Source of the DNA: Acidobacteriota bacterium
GTDB taxonomy: Bacteria; Acidobacteriota; Blastocatellia; UBA7656
Length of the DNA: 64,000 bases
Assembly (NCBI GenBank): GCA_038040445.1
Contig: JBBPIG010000022.1
Location: 56,838 to 120,837, forward strand
Direction of reading: 5' to 3'
Below are positions 54,428 through 62,038 of the stretch, piece by piece. Every line of letters starts with the position of its first letter. Within the stretch, counting starts at the first letter, position 1. The notes beneath the pieces were generated by a model, which was given only the letters and a program-made list of their open reading frames with translations, was not told the origin of the DNA and searched no databases. The position numbers and the translations under genes are program-made.

Positions 54428-55743
54428 GATTTGTTTTCTCAACGCGATTCTTTGTTCTGCTCGCGGTCGGGCTTGCGCTGCTTTCGCTCGGATGGATCGG
54501 CCGGGGCGCGCTGTACCTGACGATTCTTTACGATGTCGGTTTGATGGTGACTGCCGTAGCGGACTATTTACTTTCGGAGAAGGCAGGTGCGTTTCGAGTC
54601 GAGCGCGAGATGGAAGAGCGCTTCGCAATGGGCGCAGAGAATGAAGTCACGATCAGAATTGCGAATCGCGGCCGGCGCAAAGTCACCTTCGTCGTCAAGG
54701 ACGAGTACCCGCCGCAGATGGAGCTTGTAACTCCTCGCGAGGCACAGTTGACGGTTCCGCCGGGCCGCTCGCGAGTCTGGCGATACAGCTTGCTGCCGAC
54801 CGCGCGCGGGAAATACGAATTCGGCAAGACTGTGCTTCGATTTCGAACTCCGCTTGGGCTGCTATGGCATCAATTGAGCTATCAGACCGCAACCGATGTG
54901 AAGGTCTATCCGGACATCCGCGAAGCGAGAAAGCATGAGATCTACGCTCATCGCAATCGACGCCCGGAACCCGGCTTACGCCGAATGCGCATTCGCGGTC
55001 AAGGACGCGAGTTTGAGTCGCTGCGCGAGTTCGTGATTGGCGACGAGATTCGACACATCTCCTGGCCGGCGACCGCGAGGCGGGGCAAGGTCATCACTCG
55101 ACAGTACACGATCGAGCGCAGCCAGAATATTGTCGTGCTGCTGGACACGGGCCGGTTGATGACAGCACGGATCGGCAAGCTGACGAAGCTCGATCACGCG
55201 GTCAACGCTACGCTTTCGATCGCTTACGTAGCGGCGGCGGGGGGCGACAACGTCGGATTGGTCGCGTTCTCGCGTCGAGTGGTGAGCTACTTGCCGCCGC
55301 GCCGCGGCAGGGATCAGATCAACCGGTTGATGGAAGCGCTCTACAGTCTCGAGCCTCAGATGATCGAGCCGAGCTACAAGCGAGCGTTCAATTTCTTCGG
55401 CGCGAACTGTAAGCGCCGTTCGCTGGTCGTGATACTCACCGATCTGGTCGATCGCGATGCGTCTGCCGAGTTGCTCGCGCACACGTCGCAGCTTATGCCT
55501 CGCCATCTTCCTCTGATCATCACGATCGGCGATACCGACCTTCGAGAGATGGTGCGCGCGGCGCCGGCTTCTTCTGCCGACGTGTATCGTCAAGCAGTCG
55601 CCGAAGAGATTCTCCGCCAACGCGAAGAAGCATTGATGCGCATTCGTCACGCAGGCGGGCTCGCGCTGGATGTTCCTGCGGGAAGGCTGTCGCTCGAGTT
55701 GGTGAATAAGTATCTCGAGGTGAAGGAGCGAGGGTTGTTATGA
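54424..55743 (+). CDS. DUF58 domain protein
   Basis: A 439-residue protein. Two hydrophobic helices form the N-terminus; a beta domain follows (AENEVTIRIANRGRRKVTFVVKDEYP), then the DUF58 core RGQGREFESLREFVIGDEIRHISWPATARRGKVITRQYTIERSQNIVVLLDTGRLM, in which DTGR holds a metal-binding-like site related to VWA domains. It is the usual partner of MoxR ATPases, and MoxR lies two genes upstream. It starts with TTG inside the stop of the Nudix gene, so it is probably co-translated with it. Confidence 0.85.
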   Translation: MRFVFSTRFFVLLAVGLALLSLGWIGRGALYLTILYDVGLMVTAVADYLLSEKAGAFRVEREMEERFAMGAENEVTIRIANRGRRKVTFVVKDEYPPQMELVTPREAQLTVPPGRSRVWRYSLLPTARGKYEFGKTVLRFRTPLGLLWHQLSYQTATDVKVYPDIREARKHEIYAHRNRRPEPGLRRMRIRGQGREFESLREFVIGDEIRHISWPATARRGKVITRQYTIERSQNIVVLLDTGRLMTARIGKLTKLDHAVNATLSIAYVAAAGGDNVGLVAFSRRVVSYLPPRRGRDQINRLMEALYSLEPQMIEPSYKRAFNFFGANCKRRSLVVILTDLVDRDASAELLAHTSQLMPRHLPLIITIGDTDLREMVRAAPASSADVYRQAVAEEILRQREEALMRIRHAGGLALDVPAGRLSLELVNKYLEVKERGLL

Positions 55744-55760
55744 AAAGAGCCCCGCGGAAC

Positions 55761-56708
55761 TCATTTTGTTTCGAGGGTTGGTCTGTTCAGAAAGTACATG
55801 ATCATCACCAAAGCGCTCATTGCGGAAATCAAAAACTTGTACGCAGGCGCAATATGCGCGGGCGAGATAAAGCCTTCAATCAAACCGGCAATCAACAGCA
55901 TTGGTATGCAGCCGAGGATCAGCTTGATTGCTAACCTTCCATTCGTGACCAGAGCATCTATGCGCCTCAGATCCCCAGGCATCAACAGCGCTTTGCCGAT
56001 CAAAAGGCCCGCGCCTCCCGCGATGAAGATTGCGGTCAGCTCGATCACCCCATGCGCTGAAACAAAGATCGGGATCTCCCAGAATCTATAGCGGACGCAC
56101 AGGCTCATAACCATGCCGAGCAGCAATCCGTTTTGCGCCAGCACCAACAACGTGCCGATCCCGCCAAGCACGCCGCCGGCAAAAGCGTAGAACGTAACGG
56201 TGATATTGTTAGCTTGAATCGAAGTTGACGCGAGCGGGTTCGAATTGTTGACGGACTCAGTCCAGTTGTGATGCTCGGCGATTGACTGTCTCAACTGCGG
56301 CGCGATGCGATCGGCGAAGCCTTCGTCGAGGAGACAGGCGACAGCGGCAAATCCCGCAGCAAGCACAAAGGTCAGGAAGGCCGTCAGCGTGTAAGGGAGC
56401 GTTTTTCTGAAGACCGCGGGAAACTCGTAACGGAAGAACGAAACGAACACGCCGAAACCTGAAGATTCGCTGCGGTAGATGGCTCCGTGCGCGCGCGCGA
56501 CCAGATGATTGAGGTAGTTCACCAGGCGTTGGTCGCGCACCTCTTCGCGGGCGATCGCCAGATCAGCAGCCGTGCGCCTATAGAGCTGCCCGAACTCTCG
56601 GACCTCGTCGCCGGTCAGACTCTTCAGCCGAAGTCGGGACGCCCGAGCAGTGAGATCTTCAAGCCGCTTCCATTTTCCCAACCGAGATTCGAGAAAGTTC
56701 TTCAGCAC
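55761..56708 (-). CDS. SpoIIM/stage II sporulation M-type membrane protein
   Basis: A 315-residue membrane protein: a helical cytosolic N-terminus (DEVREFGQLYRRTAADLAIAREEV) and six hydrophobic segments in the C-terminal two thirds, with NNITVTFYAFAGGVLGGIGTLLVLAQNGLLLG and FVSAHGVIELTAIFIAGGAGLLIG, the conserved core of the SpoIIM family. In non-sporulating bacteria the family goes with MoxR-DUF58 genes and its function is open. It is convergent with DUF58. The GTG start lacks a strong ribosome binding site. Confidence 0.8.
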   Translation of the reverse strand: MLKNFLESRLGKWKRLEDLTARASRLRLKSLTGDEVREFGQLYRRTAADLAIAREEVRDQRLVNYLNHLVARAHGAIYRSESSGFGVFVSFFRYEFPAVFRKTLPYTLTAFLTFVLAAGFAAVACLLDEGFADRIAPQLRQSIAEHHNWTESVNNSNPLASTSIQANNITVTFYAFAGGVLGGIGTLLVLAQNGLLLGMVMSLCVRYRFWEIPIFVSAHGVIELTAIFIAGGAGLLIGKALLMPGDLRRIDALVTNGRLAIKLILGCIPMLLIAGLIEGFISPAHIAPAYKFLISAMSALVMIMYFLNRPTLETK

Positions 56709-56852
56709 AGGATTCAGGATACAGGATTTGGGATCAGAAGTCAGAAGTCTGAAGTCCAGACAGCCGCAAGATCCACTTTGTTGGTGATCCCTTGTCCTGT
56801 ATTCTGACTTCTGACCTCTGACCTCTGACTTCTGACTTCTGACCTCTGAGCC
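56709..56852. repeat. Tandem and inverted tctgacttc-type repeats
   Basis: The right half (56804-56852) repeats tctgacttc/tctgacctc about six times; the left half (56737-56760) has the complement agaagtcagaagtc. The arms can pair into a long hairpin between the divergent SpoIIM and holB genes. It is similar in design, though not in sequence, to the repeat at 53796. Confidence 0.8.
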
Positions 56853-56854
56853 CT

Positions 56855-57868
56855 ATGCCATTCTCGTCACTCATCGGAAACGAACGGATCAAGAAGCTGC
56901 TGCAACGCGCGGTAGCCGAGGGCCGCGTTGGGCAATCGCTGTTGATGGCGGGGCCTCGGGGTGTCGGCAAATATCAGTTCGCGATAGCCCTCGCTCAAGC
57001 GCTCAACTGCGAGCATGCAACACAAGGGGACGCGTGTGGAGAGTGTGTGCCTTGCGGCAAGATTGAACGCCGGGAGCACGGTGACGTGCGAATACTGATG
57101 CGTGAGAGCAAAGACCCTTCGATCAAGAAGGACCATAAGAGCCAGTTCATTAAGATCGAACAGACGCGCGCAATGTCCGAGCAAGCGCAGTTCCGTCCCT
57201 ATGAAGGACGCCGCCGGGTCTTCATTATCGATGAAGCGGAATGCCTGCAGCACCAGGCGGCAAACTCCTTGCTGAAGACGCTCGAAGAGCCGCCCCCGAC
57301 CTCCCTCGTCGTTCTTGTTACTTCAAAGCCTTATTCGTTGATCGAAACGATTCGCTCGCGGTGTCTGATGTTGAGCTTCGCGCCGCTCCGCGCGGAAGAA
57401 ATTGAAGAGCACCTGCGGGTGAAAGCGAACAGACCGATCGACGAGGCGCGATTACTTGCACGCCTGGCGCGTGGTAGCATTGGCCACGCTCTTGAAATCG
57501 ATATAGGCGAGTACCGCGAGATGCGGAATACTGTGCTGCAGATTATTGAGACTCTCAGCTTGGAGCGCGAGGTGACAGCTCTGCTGGGCGCGAGCGAGTA
57601 TCTTGGCCGCAGGCTCGAGAAGGATGCGTTCGAAGAACACCTCGACACATTGATCCTGTTATTTGACGATCTCTTTCATTTGAAGCTGAACGGGTCAGAT
57701 GAATCGCTGACGAACGCGGACATCGCCGACCGTTTGAGGCGAGTTGCCGAGAACATAACGATCGAGCAGATTATGGAATGGGTTGATCGGATTGAGGTGA
57801 TCTTTCGCGCGCTTCCTCGAAACATCAACCGGCAGCTTGCGATGGACTCGATGCTGATAACTGGCTAG
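56855..57868 (+). CDS. holB: DNA polymerase III subunit delta'
   Basis: A 337-residue clamp-loader subunit. It starts FSSLIGNERIKKLLQRAVAEGRVGQSLLMAGPRGVGKYQFAIALAQALNC, with a Walker-A-like loop GPRGVGKY that lacks the usual Ser/Thr, as in delta' proteins that do not hydrolyse ATP. The zinc module has CGECVPC, and RVFIIDEAECLQHQAANSLLKTLEEPP follows, then RSRC, the arginine-finger motif. An insertion of Lys-rich sequence (about residues 75-95) follows the zinc site. It lies alone downstream of the repeat. Confidence 0.9.
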   Translation: MPFSSLIGNERIKKLLQRAVAEGRVGQSLLMAGPRGVGKYQFAIALAQALNCEHATQGDACGECVPCGKIERREHGDVRILMRESKDPSIKKDHKSQFIKIEQTRAMSEQAQFRPYEGRRRVFIIDEAECLQHQAANSLLKTLEEPPPTSLVVLVTSKPYSLIETIRSRCLMLSFAPLRAEEIEEHLRVKANRPIDEARLLARLARGSIGHALEIDIGEYREMRNTVLQIIETLSLEREVTALLGASEYLGRRLEKDAFEEHLDTLILLFDDLFHLKLNGSDESLTNADIADRLRRVAENITIEQIMEWVDRIEVIFRALPRNINRQLAMDSMLITG

Positions 57869-57935
57869 GGTGGCTCGAACTCGCAGCCCAGGCTAGAATC
57901 CCCGAAAAATTGGGCGGCAAATCTAACAAAGTGAG

Positions 57936-57963
57936 TTACAACCGAGCGTTTTGCGTCTATAAT
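57936..57963 (+). promoter_or_regulatory. Sigma-70-type promoter for the TPR regulator
   Basis: TTACAA (57936-57941) and TATAAT (57958-57963) are 16 bases apart, close to the consensus. They lie about 90 bp upstream of the regulator start. Confidence 0.6.
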
Positions 57964-58051
57964 CACGGACGGGCGAGTAATCTGTCTGACTTCTGGGTTT
58001 CGGGCACAAGCAGATCAAGCTGAAATTGAATAGCTGAATCTGAATCTGTTC

Positions 58052-59791
58052 ATGGGGCGAGCCGACAATCTCTTTCAGTTTGGTGCCTTCCGCCTGGATG
58101 CGGGCGAGCGGGTGCTCCTGCGCGATGGGCGACTCGTACCGCTACCTGCGAAGGTTTTGAGCACTCTTCTCCTCCTCGTTCGGAATAACGGCCATGTAGT
58201 TGAAAAAGACGTTCTGATGAAAGAAGTTTGGCCGGATGAGTATGTGGAGGAAGGAAATCTCGCCCAACACATCTTCATGCTGCGGAGGGCTCTGGGGGAA
58301 AGCACCGAGAATCCCAAGTACATCGAGACTGTTCCGCGTCGAGGCTATCGTTTTGTCGCCAAAATGATAGAGCCCGAGGAAAAGGCTCATGAGAAAGGGA
58401 TCGATTCTCTTGCGGTGCTTCCTTTTATTAATGCGAGTAATGATCCCAACATGGAATACCTCTCGGATGGGATAACCGAGAGCATCATGAATAGCCTTTC
58501 GCACCTTCCGCAGTTGAAAGTGATGGCACGTAGTACAGTCTTTCGTTACAAAGGGGCTGGTATTGACCCGCGAGAGGCTGGCCATAGTCTCGGAGTCCGC
58601 GCAGTGATGATGGGCATTGTTCAACAGCTTGGAGAACAACTTGTCATAAGCGCAGAACTGGTCGATGTTGAGGATGGATCGCGGATCTGGGGCGAACAAT
58701 ATCACAGGAAGTCCTCGGACATTTTTTCTCTGCAAGATGAATTGGCTTGGGAGATCCCAGAGAAGTTACGCCTTAGATTGAGCGGTGAGCAGAGGGAAAA
58801 ACTAACGAAACGCTTTACGGAGAACAGGGAGGCCTACGAGTTTTATCTTAAGGGACGATACGCCTGGGCCAGAAGAGCCATTGAGGATCTGAAAAAAGGA
58901 GTTGAATACTTCCGGCAGGCAATTGCTGAAGACCCGAACTATTCCCTGGCGCATGCTGGAATAGCGGATTGCCTCGTCTTACTTGGGTTATTCGGAGCTG
59001 ACAATCCACGAGAGATCATGCCGCAAGCCAAGGCGTCCGCCATGAAGGCCATTCAGTTGGATGAAACCGGGGAAGCTTACGCTTCATTGGGTCAGATAAA
59101 ACTCATCTATGATTGGGATTGGACAGCAGCGGAGGCGGATTTTCAGCAAGCCGTACGCCTCAGCCCAACTTATCCGACAGCCCATCAGTGGCATGGTGAA
59201 TATCTGGCGTCGATGGGTCTATTTGACCAGGGGCTGGCAGAGCTGAAGAAGGCCCGGGATCTCGATCCACTCTCGCTCATCATCAATACAAATCTTGGAC
59301 TCAACTTCTATTGGGCACGGCGCTACGATCTCGCTATCGAACAATTGGAACGTGCACTCGAACTGGAGCCAAATTTCTCCCGCGCGCACCTCCACCTTGG
59401 AATGTGTTACGAGCGCAAGTTGATGTACCGAGAAGCCATCGCCGAACTAGAAAAGGCGAGATCCATCAGTGAAAACTCATGGACTCTAGCTGGCCTCGGT
59501 CACTGCCACGCTTCCTTCGGCGCGAGAGCGGAGGCTGAAAGGTTTCTAGACCAGCTGTTGGAGTTGTCGCGACGTCAATTTGTTTCGTGCGCCACGATCG
59601 CAGTTGTCTATGCCGGATTCCCGGACCGGGTAGATCAGGCAATGGAATGGCTGGAGAAGGCTTATGAGGAACGCTCCGGACTACTCATCTGGCTAAAGGT
59701 GTGGCCGATGTTTGACCATCTTCGCTCAGACGCGAGGTTCGTTCGTCTTTTGCGGCGTATTGGGCTTGCGACTGATGGTGAACGACTCTAG
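58052..59791 (+). CDS. Winged-helix/TolB-like/TPR transcription regulator
   Basis: A 579-residue protein. Residues 5-103 are an OmpR/CadC-type winged helix: FGAFRLDAGERVLLRDGRLVPLPAKVLSTLLLLVRN, YVEEGNLAQHIFMLRRALGE and YIETVPRRGYRFVAKM. Residues 115-240 are a TolB/FlgO-like domain (SLAVLPFINASNDPNMEYLSDGITESIMNSLS). The C-terminal half has about eight tetratricopeptide-like helix pairs (FYLKGRYAWARRAIEDLKKG, YASLGQIKLIYDWDWTAAEADFQQAVRLSP). No membrane helix is seen. Such proteins are common in Acidobacteriota and may sense ligands through the TPR part. It is upstream of the peptide cassette, so it could regulate it. Confidence 0.85.
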   Translation: MGRADNLFQFGAFRLDAGERVLLRDGRLVPLPAKVLSTLLLLVRNNGHVVEKDVLMKEVWPDEYVEEGNLAQHIFMLRRALGESTENPKYIETVPRRGYRFVAKMIEPEEKAHEKGIDSLAVLPFINASNDPNMEYLSDGITESIMNSLSHLPQLKVMARSTVFRYKGAGIDPREAGHSLGVRAVMMGIVQQLGEQLVISAELVDVEDGSRIWGEQYHRKSSDIFSLQDELAWEIPEKLRLRLSGEQREKLTKRFTENREAYEFYLKGRYAWARRAIEDLKKGVEYFRQAIAEDPNYSLAHAGIADCLVLLGLFGADNPREIMPQAKASAMKAIQLDETGEAYASLGQIKLIYDWDWTAAEADFQQAVRLSPTYPTAHQWHGEYLASMGLFDQGLAELKKARDLDPLSLIINTNLGLNFYWARRYDLAIEQLERALELEPNFSRAHLHLGMCYERKLMYREAIAELEKARSISENSWTLAGLGHCHASFGARAEAERFLDQLLELSRRQFVSCATIAVVYAGFPDRVDQAMEWLEKAYEERSGLLIWLKVWPMFDHLRSDARFVRLLRRIGLATDGERL

Positions 59792-60157
59792 CTGGTGCCA
59801 GATCGGATGAGTTGTGGGCCCACTCACCAAAAACCTCGACACGCAAGCGCGGCCCCGCGCTTGCGAACCGCAGCAAAAAGCGATCGAACGACAATCCCTA
59901 ACTCGTTCCAGGAGAACCTTGAGGCTCTGGCGGAAAAACTGCGCGCGTTAGAACTTGATCCGCTATCGCTGCACATGAACCTGAAGCATCGGGTTTACGT
60001 TGTGGCTGATGCACCGGATTTGGCGAGGCGCTAATGGTGTTCACGAGCCGTGTCCCTTCAGCGCTGACGTGCGAACCCCAGTGTCCGCTCATCTCCAGCT
60101 AAGAACTTGCTAATAACTCTCTAAGAATCACCCAAAGACTTGTGGCCCCGCTGTCGC
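59792..60157. other. Gap with possible TPR remnant
   Basis: About 370 bp after the regulator. A frame at about 59900-60034 encodes ALELDPLSLHMNLKHRV, similar to KKARDLDPLSLIINTNLGL in the regulator's TPR part. It may be a decayed piece of a second TPR protein; the match is short. Nothing else is seen. Confidence 0.3.
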
Positions 60158-60163
60158 TATAAT
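60158..60163 (+). promoter_or_regulatory. -10 box before first peptide gene
   Basis: A TATAAT 79 bp upstream of the first peptide gene. No convincing -35 element precedes it at normal spacing. Confidence 0.4.
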
Positions 60164-60241
60164 CCGCCTGGTCACGCCGCAGGTTTGCTAAAGCGATGAC
60201 TCGGTAGATTGCCTCGGTTACGCGAGGATCAGGAGGGAAAA

Positions 60242-60451
60242 ATGAAAAGTAAAAGGGTCTGGCTGAGCATTGCGTTCGTCGTTATGCTCAGCATGTTCGG
60301 TGCTACCTATAGCAGTGGCGACGTATTCATGGTCGAGGAATTCGGCGCGCGCTGCACCTGCAGCCATCCCGTTACCGGCCATTACGGCGCACTATGCCGG
60401 GTAGGTCCTTATTGGGAGTGTTGTCCAGCGGATTGTTGGATTCCGATCTAG
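60242..60451 (+). CDS. Small exported Cys-rich peptide 1
   Basis: A 69-residue peptide: a basic N-terminus MKSKRVWLS, a hydrophobic core (IAFVVMLSMFGATYS) of a signal peptide, and a mature part of about 45 residues with RCTCSHPVTGHYGALC followed by WECCPADCW. The ribosome binding site AGGAGGG, five bases before the ATG, is strong. It shares the pattern C-x-C-x2-P-x4-Y-G and later Cys residues with peptides 3 and 4. It should be exported, with the cysteines forming disulfides or binding metal or a cofactor. No known family was recognised. Confidence 0.65.
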   Translation: MKSKRVWLSIAFVVMLSMFGATYSSGDVFMVEEFGARCTCSHPVTGHYGALCRVGPYWECCPADCWIPI

Positions 60452-60488
60452 AGACGTTTTCACGGCTTTCTGTGGAAAAGGGAAAGCA

Positions 60489-60692
60489 CCGACAACTTTG
60501 AGGTGGGTCCTGGTCGTCCTGTTTTTCCTAGTCGTCGGATTTGGTTTCCTTGGGCCGGTGGTTTCAGCTTATCCGGTGGTTATCGCTGATAAGGTGGCTC
60601 TGCCAACTGTTGGAATCCAAACCCGAACCATACTGGATCTTGCGACGAACACAGTGTTCGATAGTGTGTGTCTGGTTCCGACCGTCGAGTAA
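60489..60692 (+). pseudogene. Broken Cys-rich peptide gene 2
   Basis: This segment aligns at DNA level with the gene at 60729: ggaaagca upstream, then the signal-peptide part (identical gtcgtcggatttgg, gggccggt, gtttcagc). The start position reads CCG in place of ATG, with a TTG three codons later. Further on, tgttggaatccaaac matches tgttggtatccaaac in the intact gene but in another frame, so a frameshift has hit the mature part; the other frame restores Cys residues (RTQCSIVC). Confidence 0.7.
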
Positions 60693-60728
60693 GCAACGTG
60701 TAATCTTTTTTGCGAAAGGAGGAAAGCA

Positions 60729-60935
60729 ATGAGAAAGTTACGGTTATGGTTTTCCCTGGGGGTCCTGGTTCTTGTCGTCGGATTTGGGTCCATCGGGCCG
60801 GTTTCAGCCGACTTTGAATTAATGGAAGACGGCTATGGAGCTCCAAGGTGTAATTGTTGGTATCCAAACTCAAACACCTATGGGGTTCGAAGTGGTGAGG
60901 ACTGTCCCTCGACTAACTGCTGGGTTCAAGTCTGA
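60729..60935 (+). CDS. Small exported Cys-rich peptide 3
   Basis: A 68-residue peptide with a signal sequence (MRKLRLWFSLGVLVLVVGFG, ending near PVSA) and a mature part of about 40 residues: RCNCWYPNSNTYGVRSGEDC then STNCW. The strong AAAGGAGG site lies seven bases before the ATG. It is the closest relative of the broken copy just upstream and of peptide 4. Four Cys residues remain in the mature part, enough for two disulfides. No known family was recognised. Confidence 0.65.
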   Translation: MRKLRLWFSLGVLVLVVGFGSIGPVSADFELMEDGYGAPRCNCWYPNSNTYGVRSGEDCPSTNCWVQV

Positions 60936-61059
60936 GGAACTTGAGTACCCGGTTTTGTGGGCATTTGCCGACATTGGTGGGCTTCGCTCAGCCGAGCTCG
61001 GGATGTGCGAGCCCACCAGGTTTACGACTAATTCTTGGTTCCGGTCCGGGGTCTGAATA

Positions 61060-61248
61060 GTGAGACTGACAAGGAAGACATCCGCGTTATTAGTTGGTGT
61101 CGCGATGGTTGCCATCCTGCTTGGTCTCTGGTTCTACAGTCACCGGACACCAAAGCCCGAATGTAACTGCGTGTTTCCAAACTCAGGGAGATACGGAGTG
61201 ATCCAGGATGGCCAGTGCGTTGTAGTTGACTGCACCAGAAAACAATAG
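61060..61248 (+). CDS. Small membrane-anchored or exported Cys-rich peptide 4
   Basis: A 62-residue peptide with GTG start: MRLTRKTSALLVGVAMVAILLGLWFYS is a signal anchor or signal peptide, and the rest is ECNCVFPNSGRYGVIQDGQC then VVDC. The C-x-C-x2-P-x3-x-Y-G...C...C pattern matches peptide 3 position by position. No good cleavage site is seen, so it may stay membrane-bound. It is followed by the thioredoxin-like gene. Confidence 0.6.
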   Translation: MRLTRKTSALLVGVAMVAILLGLWFYSHRTPKPECNCVFPNSGRYGVIQDGQCVVVDCTRKQ

Positions 61249-61362
61249 AGGATCGCAATGCAGCATTGTTCTTCCCTTTTAAAGCGCACTTAGAGGCGGA
61301 GCACAGCAGGCCTCCTGTGAATTGGACGAACTTCCGAAAATTGACGGTCTCCCGAGGTTGCG

Positions 61363-61977
61363 ATGGAAAACTCAGTTGAACTCACCCAGACGAAGCAGAC
61401 TGTGTGGCGGAGTTTTTTCGACCCAGCCTACATCGTTCTTTTGTTAGGTATTGCTATCGCGGTAGGGTTTATCATAACGCTATCTCGCGACAAGGCCCGG
61501 CTGAGAGCGGTGCTTGACGACGCGTCCGGGACACTATGTGGGCCACAGTCCGCTCAGGTCGGAGATATCCTGCCGGCTTTCAAGAGCACCGGAATAGATG
61601 GCAACCCGACGGAGGTCGGCTACGACGGATCCCGCCGGTCCTTGATTCTGATCTTTTCGCCGGCATGTGGAGTGTGCAGTCACGAACTACCAATTTGGAA
61701 CCGGCTGGCGAATGCGGCTGAGTCGATGAACATCGCTGTGCGCGGTATTTCCCTCGACCCCCTGGACGAAACGAAAAGCAACCTCAAAGAGAAACAAGTA
61801 GCTTTCAAAACGCTTATTATGCCGAGCATGTCTGTTCGACGAGCGTACAGGGTGGTCAGCATTCCCGAGATTTTGATAGTGTCAGCCGGCGGATTTGTTG
61901 AGTGGGTACATTATGGAGCGCTCACAGATGAAAAAGAGGCAGAGCTGCTATCAAAGCTTCGACCGGCTGAGCGGTAG
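61363..61977 (+). CDS. Membrane-anchored thioredoxin-like (TlpA/AhpC-TSA) protein
   Basis: A 204-residue protein. One membrane helix at residues 24-40 anchors the chain; the outside part is a thioredoxin fold with LILIFSPACGVCSHELPIWNRLA, whose CGVC is the redox site, and a cis-Pro candidate in VVSIPEILIV. It belongs to the TlpA/MauD-like group that reduces or shuffles disulfides outside the cytoplasm. It follows the Cys-rich peptide genes on the same strand, so these peptides could be its substrates. GAGG five bases before the ATG supports the start. Confidence 0.8.
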   Translation: MENSVELTQTKQTVWRSFFDPAYIVLLLGIAIAVGFIITLSRDKARLRAVLDDASGTLCGPQSAQVGDILPAFKSTGIDGNPTEVGYDGSRRSLILIFSPACGVCSHELPIWNRLANAAESMNIAVRGISLDPLDETKSNLKEKQVAFKTLIMPSMSVRRAYRVVSIPEILIVSAGGFVEWVHYGALTDEKEAELLSKLRPAER

Positions 61978-62038
61978 AGGACTGCCCCTCTGTGCCGCTT
62001 GGACTTCGAACCGTCGGTTTGGTGTTGTCACCTAGGCC

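Noticed and set aside
53796..56852. CRISPR array in the repeat regions at 53796 and 56709
   Set aside because: The repeats are 7-10 bases with no unique spacers and there are no cas genes.
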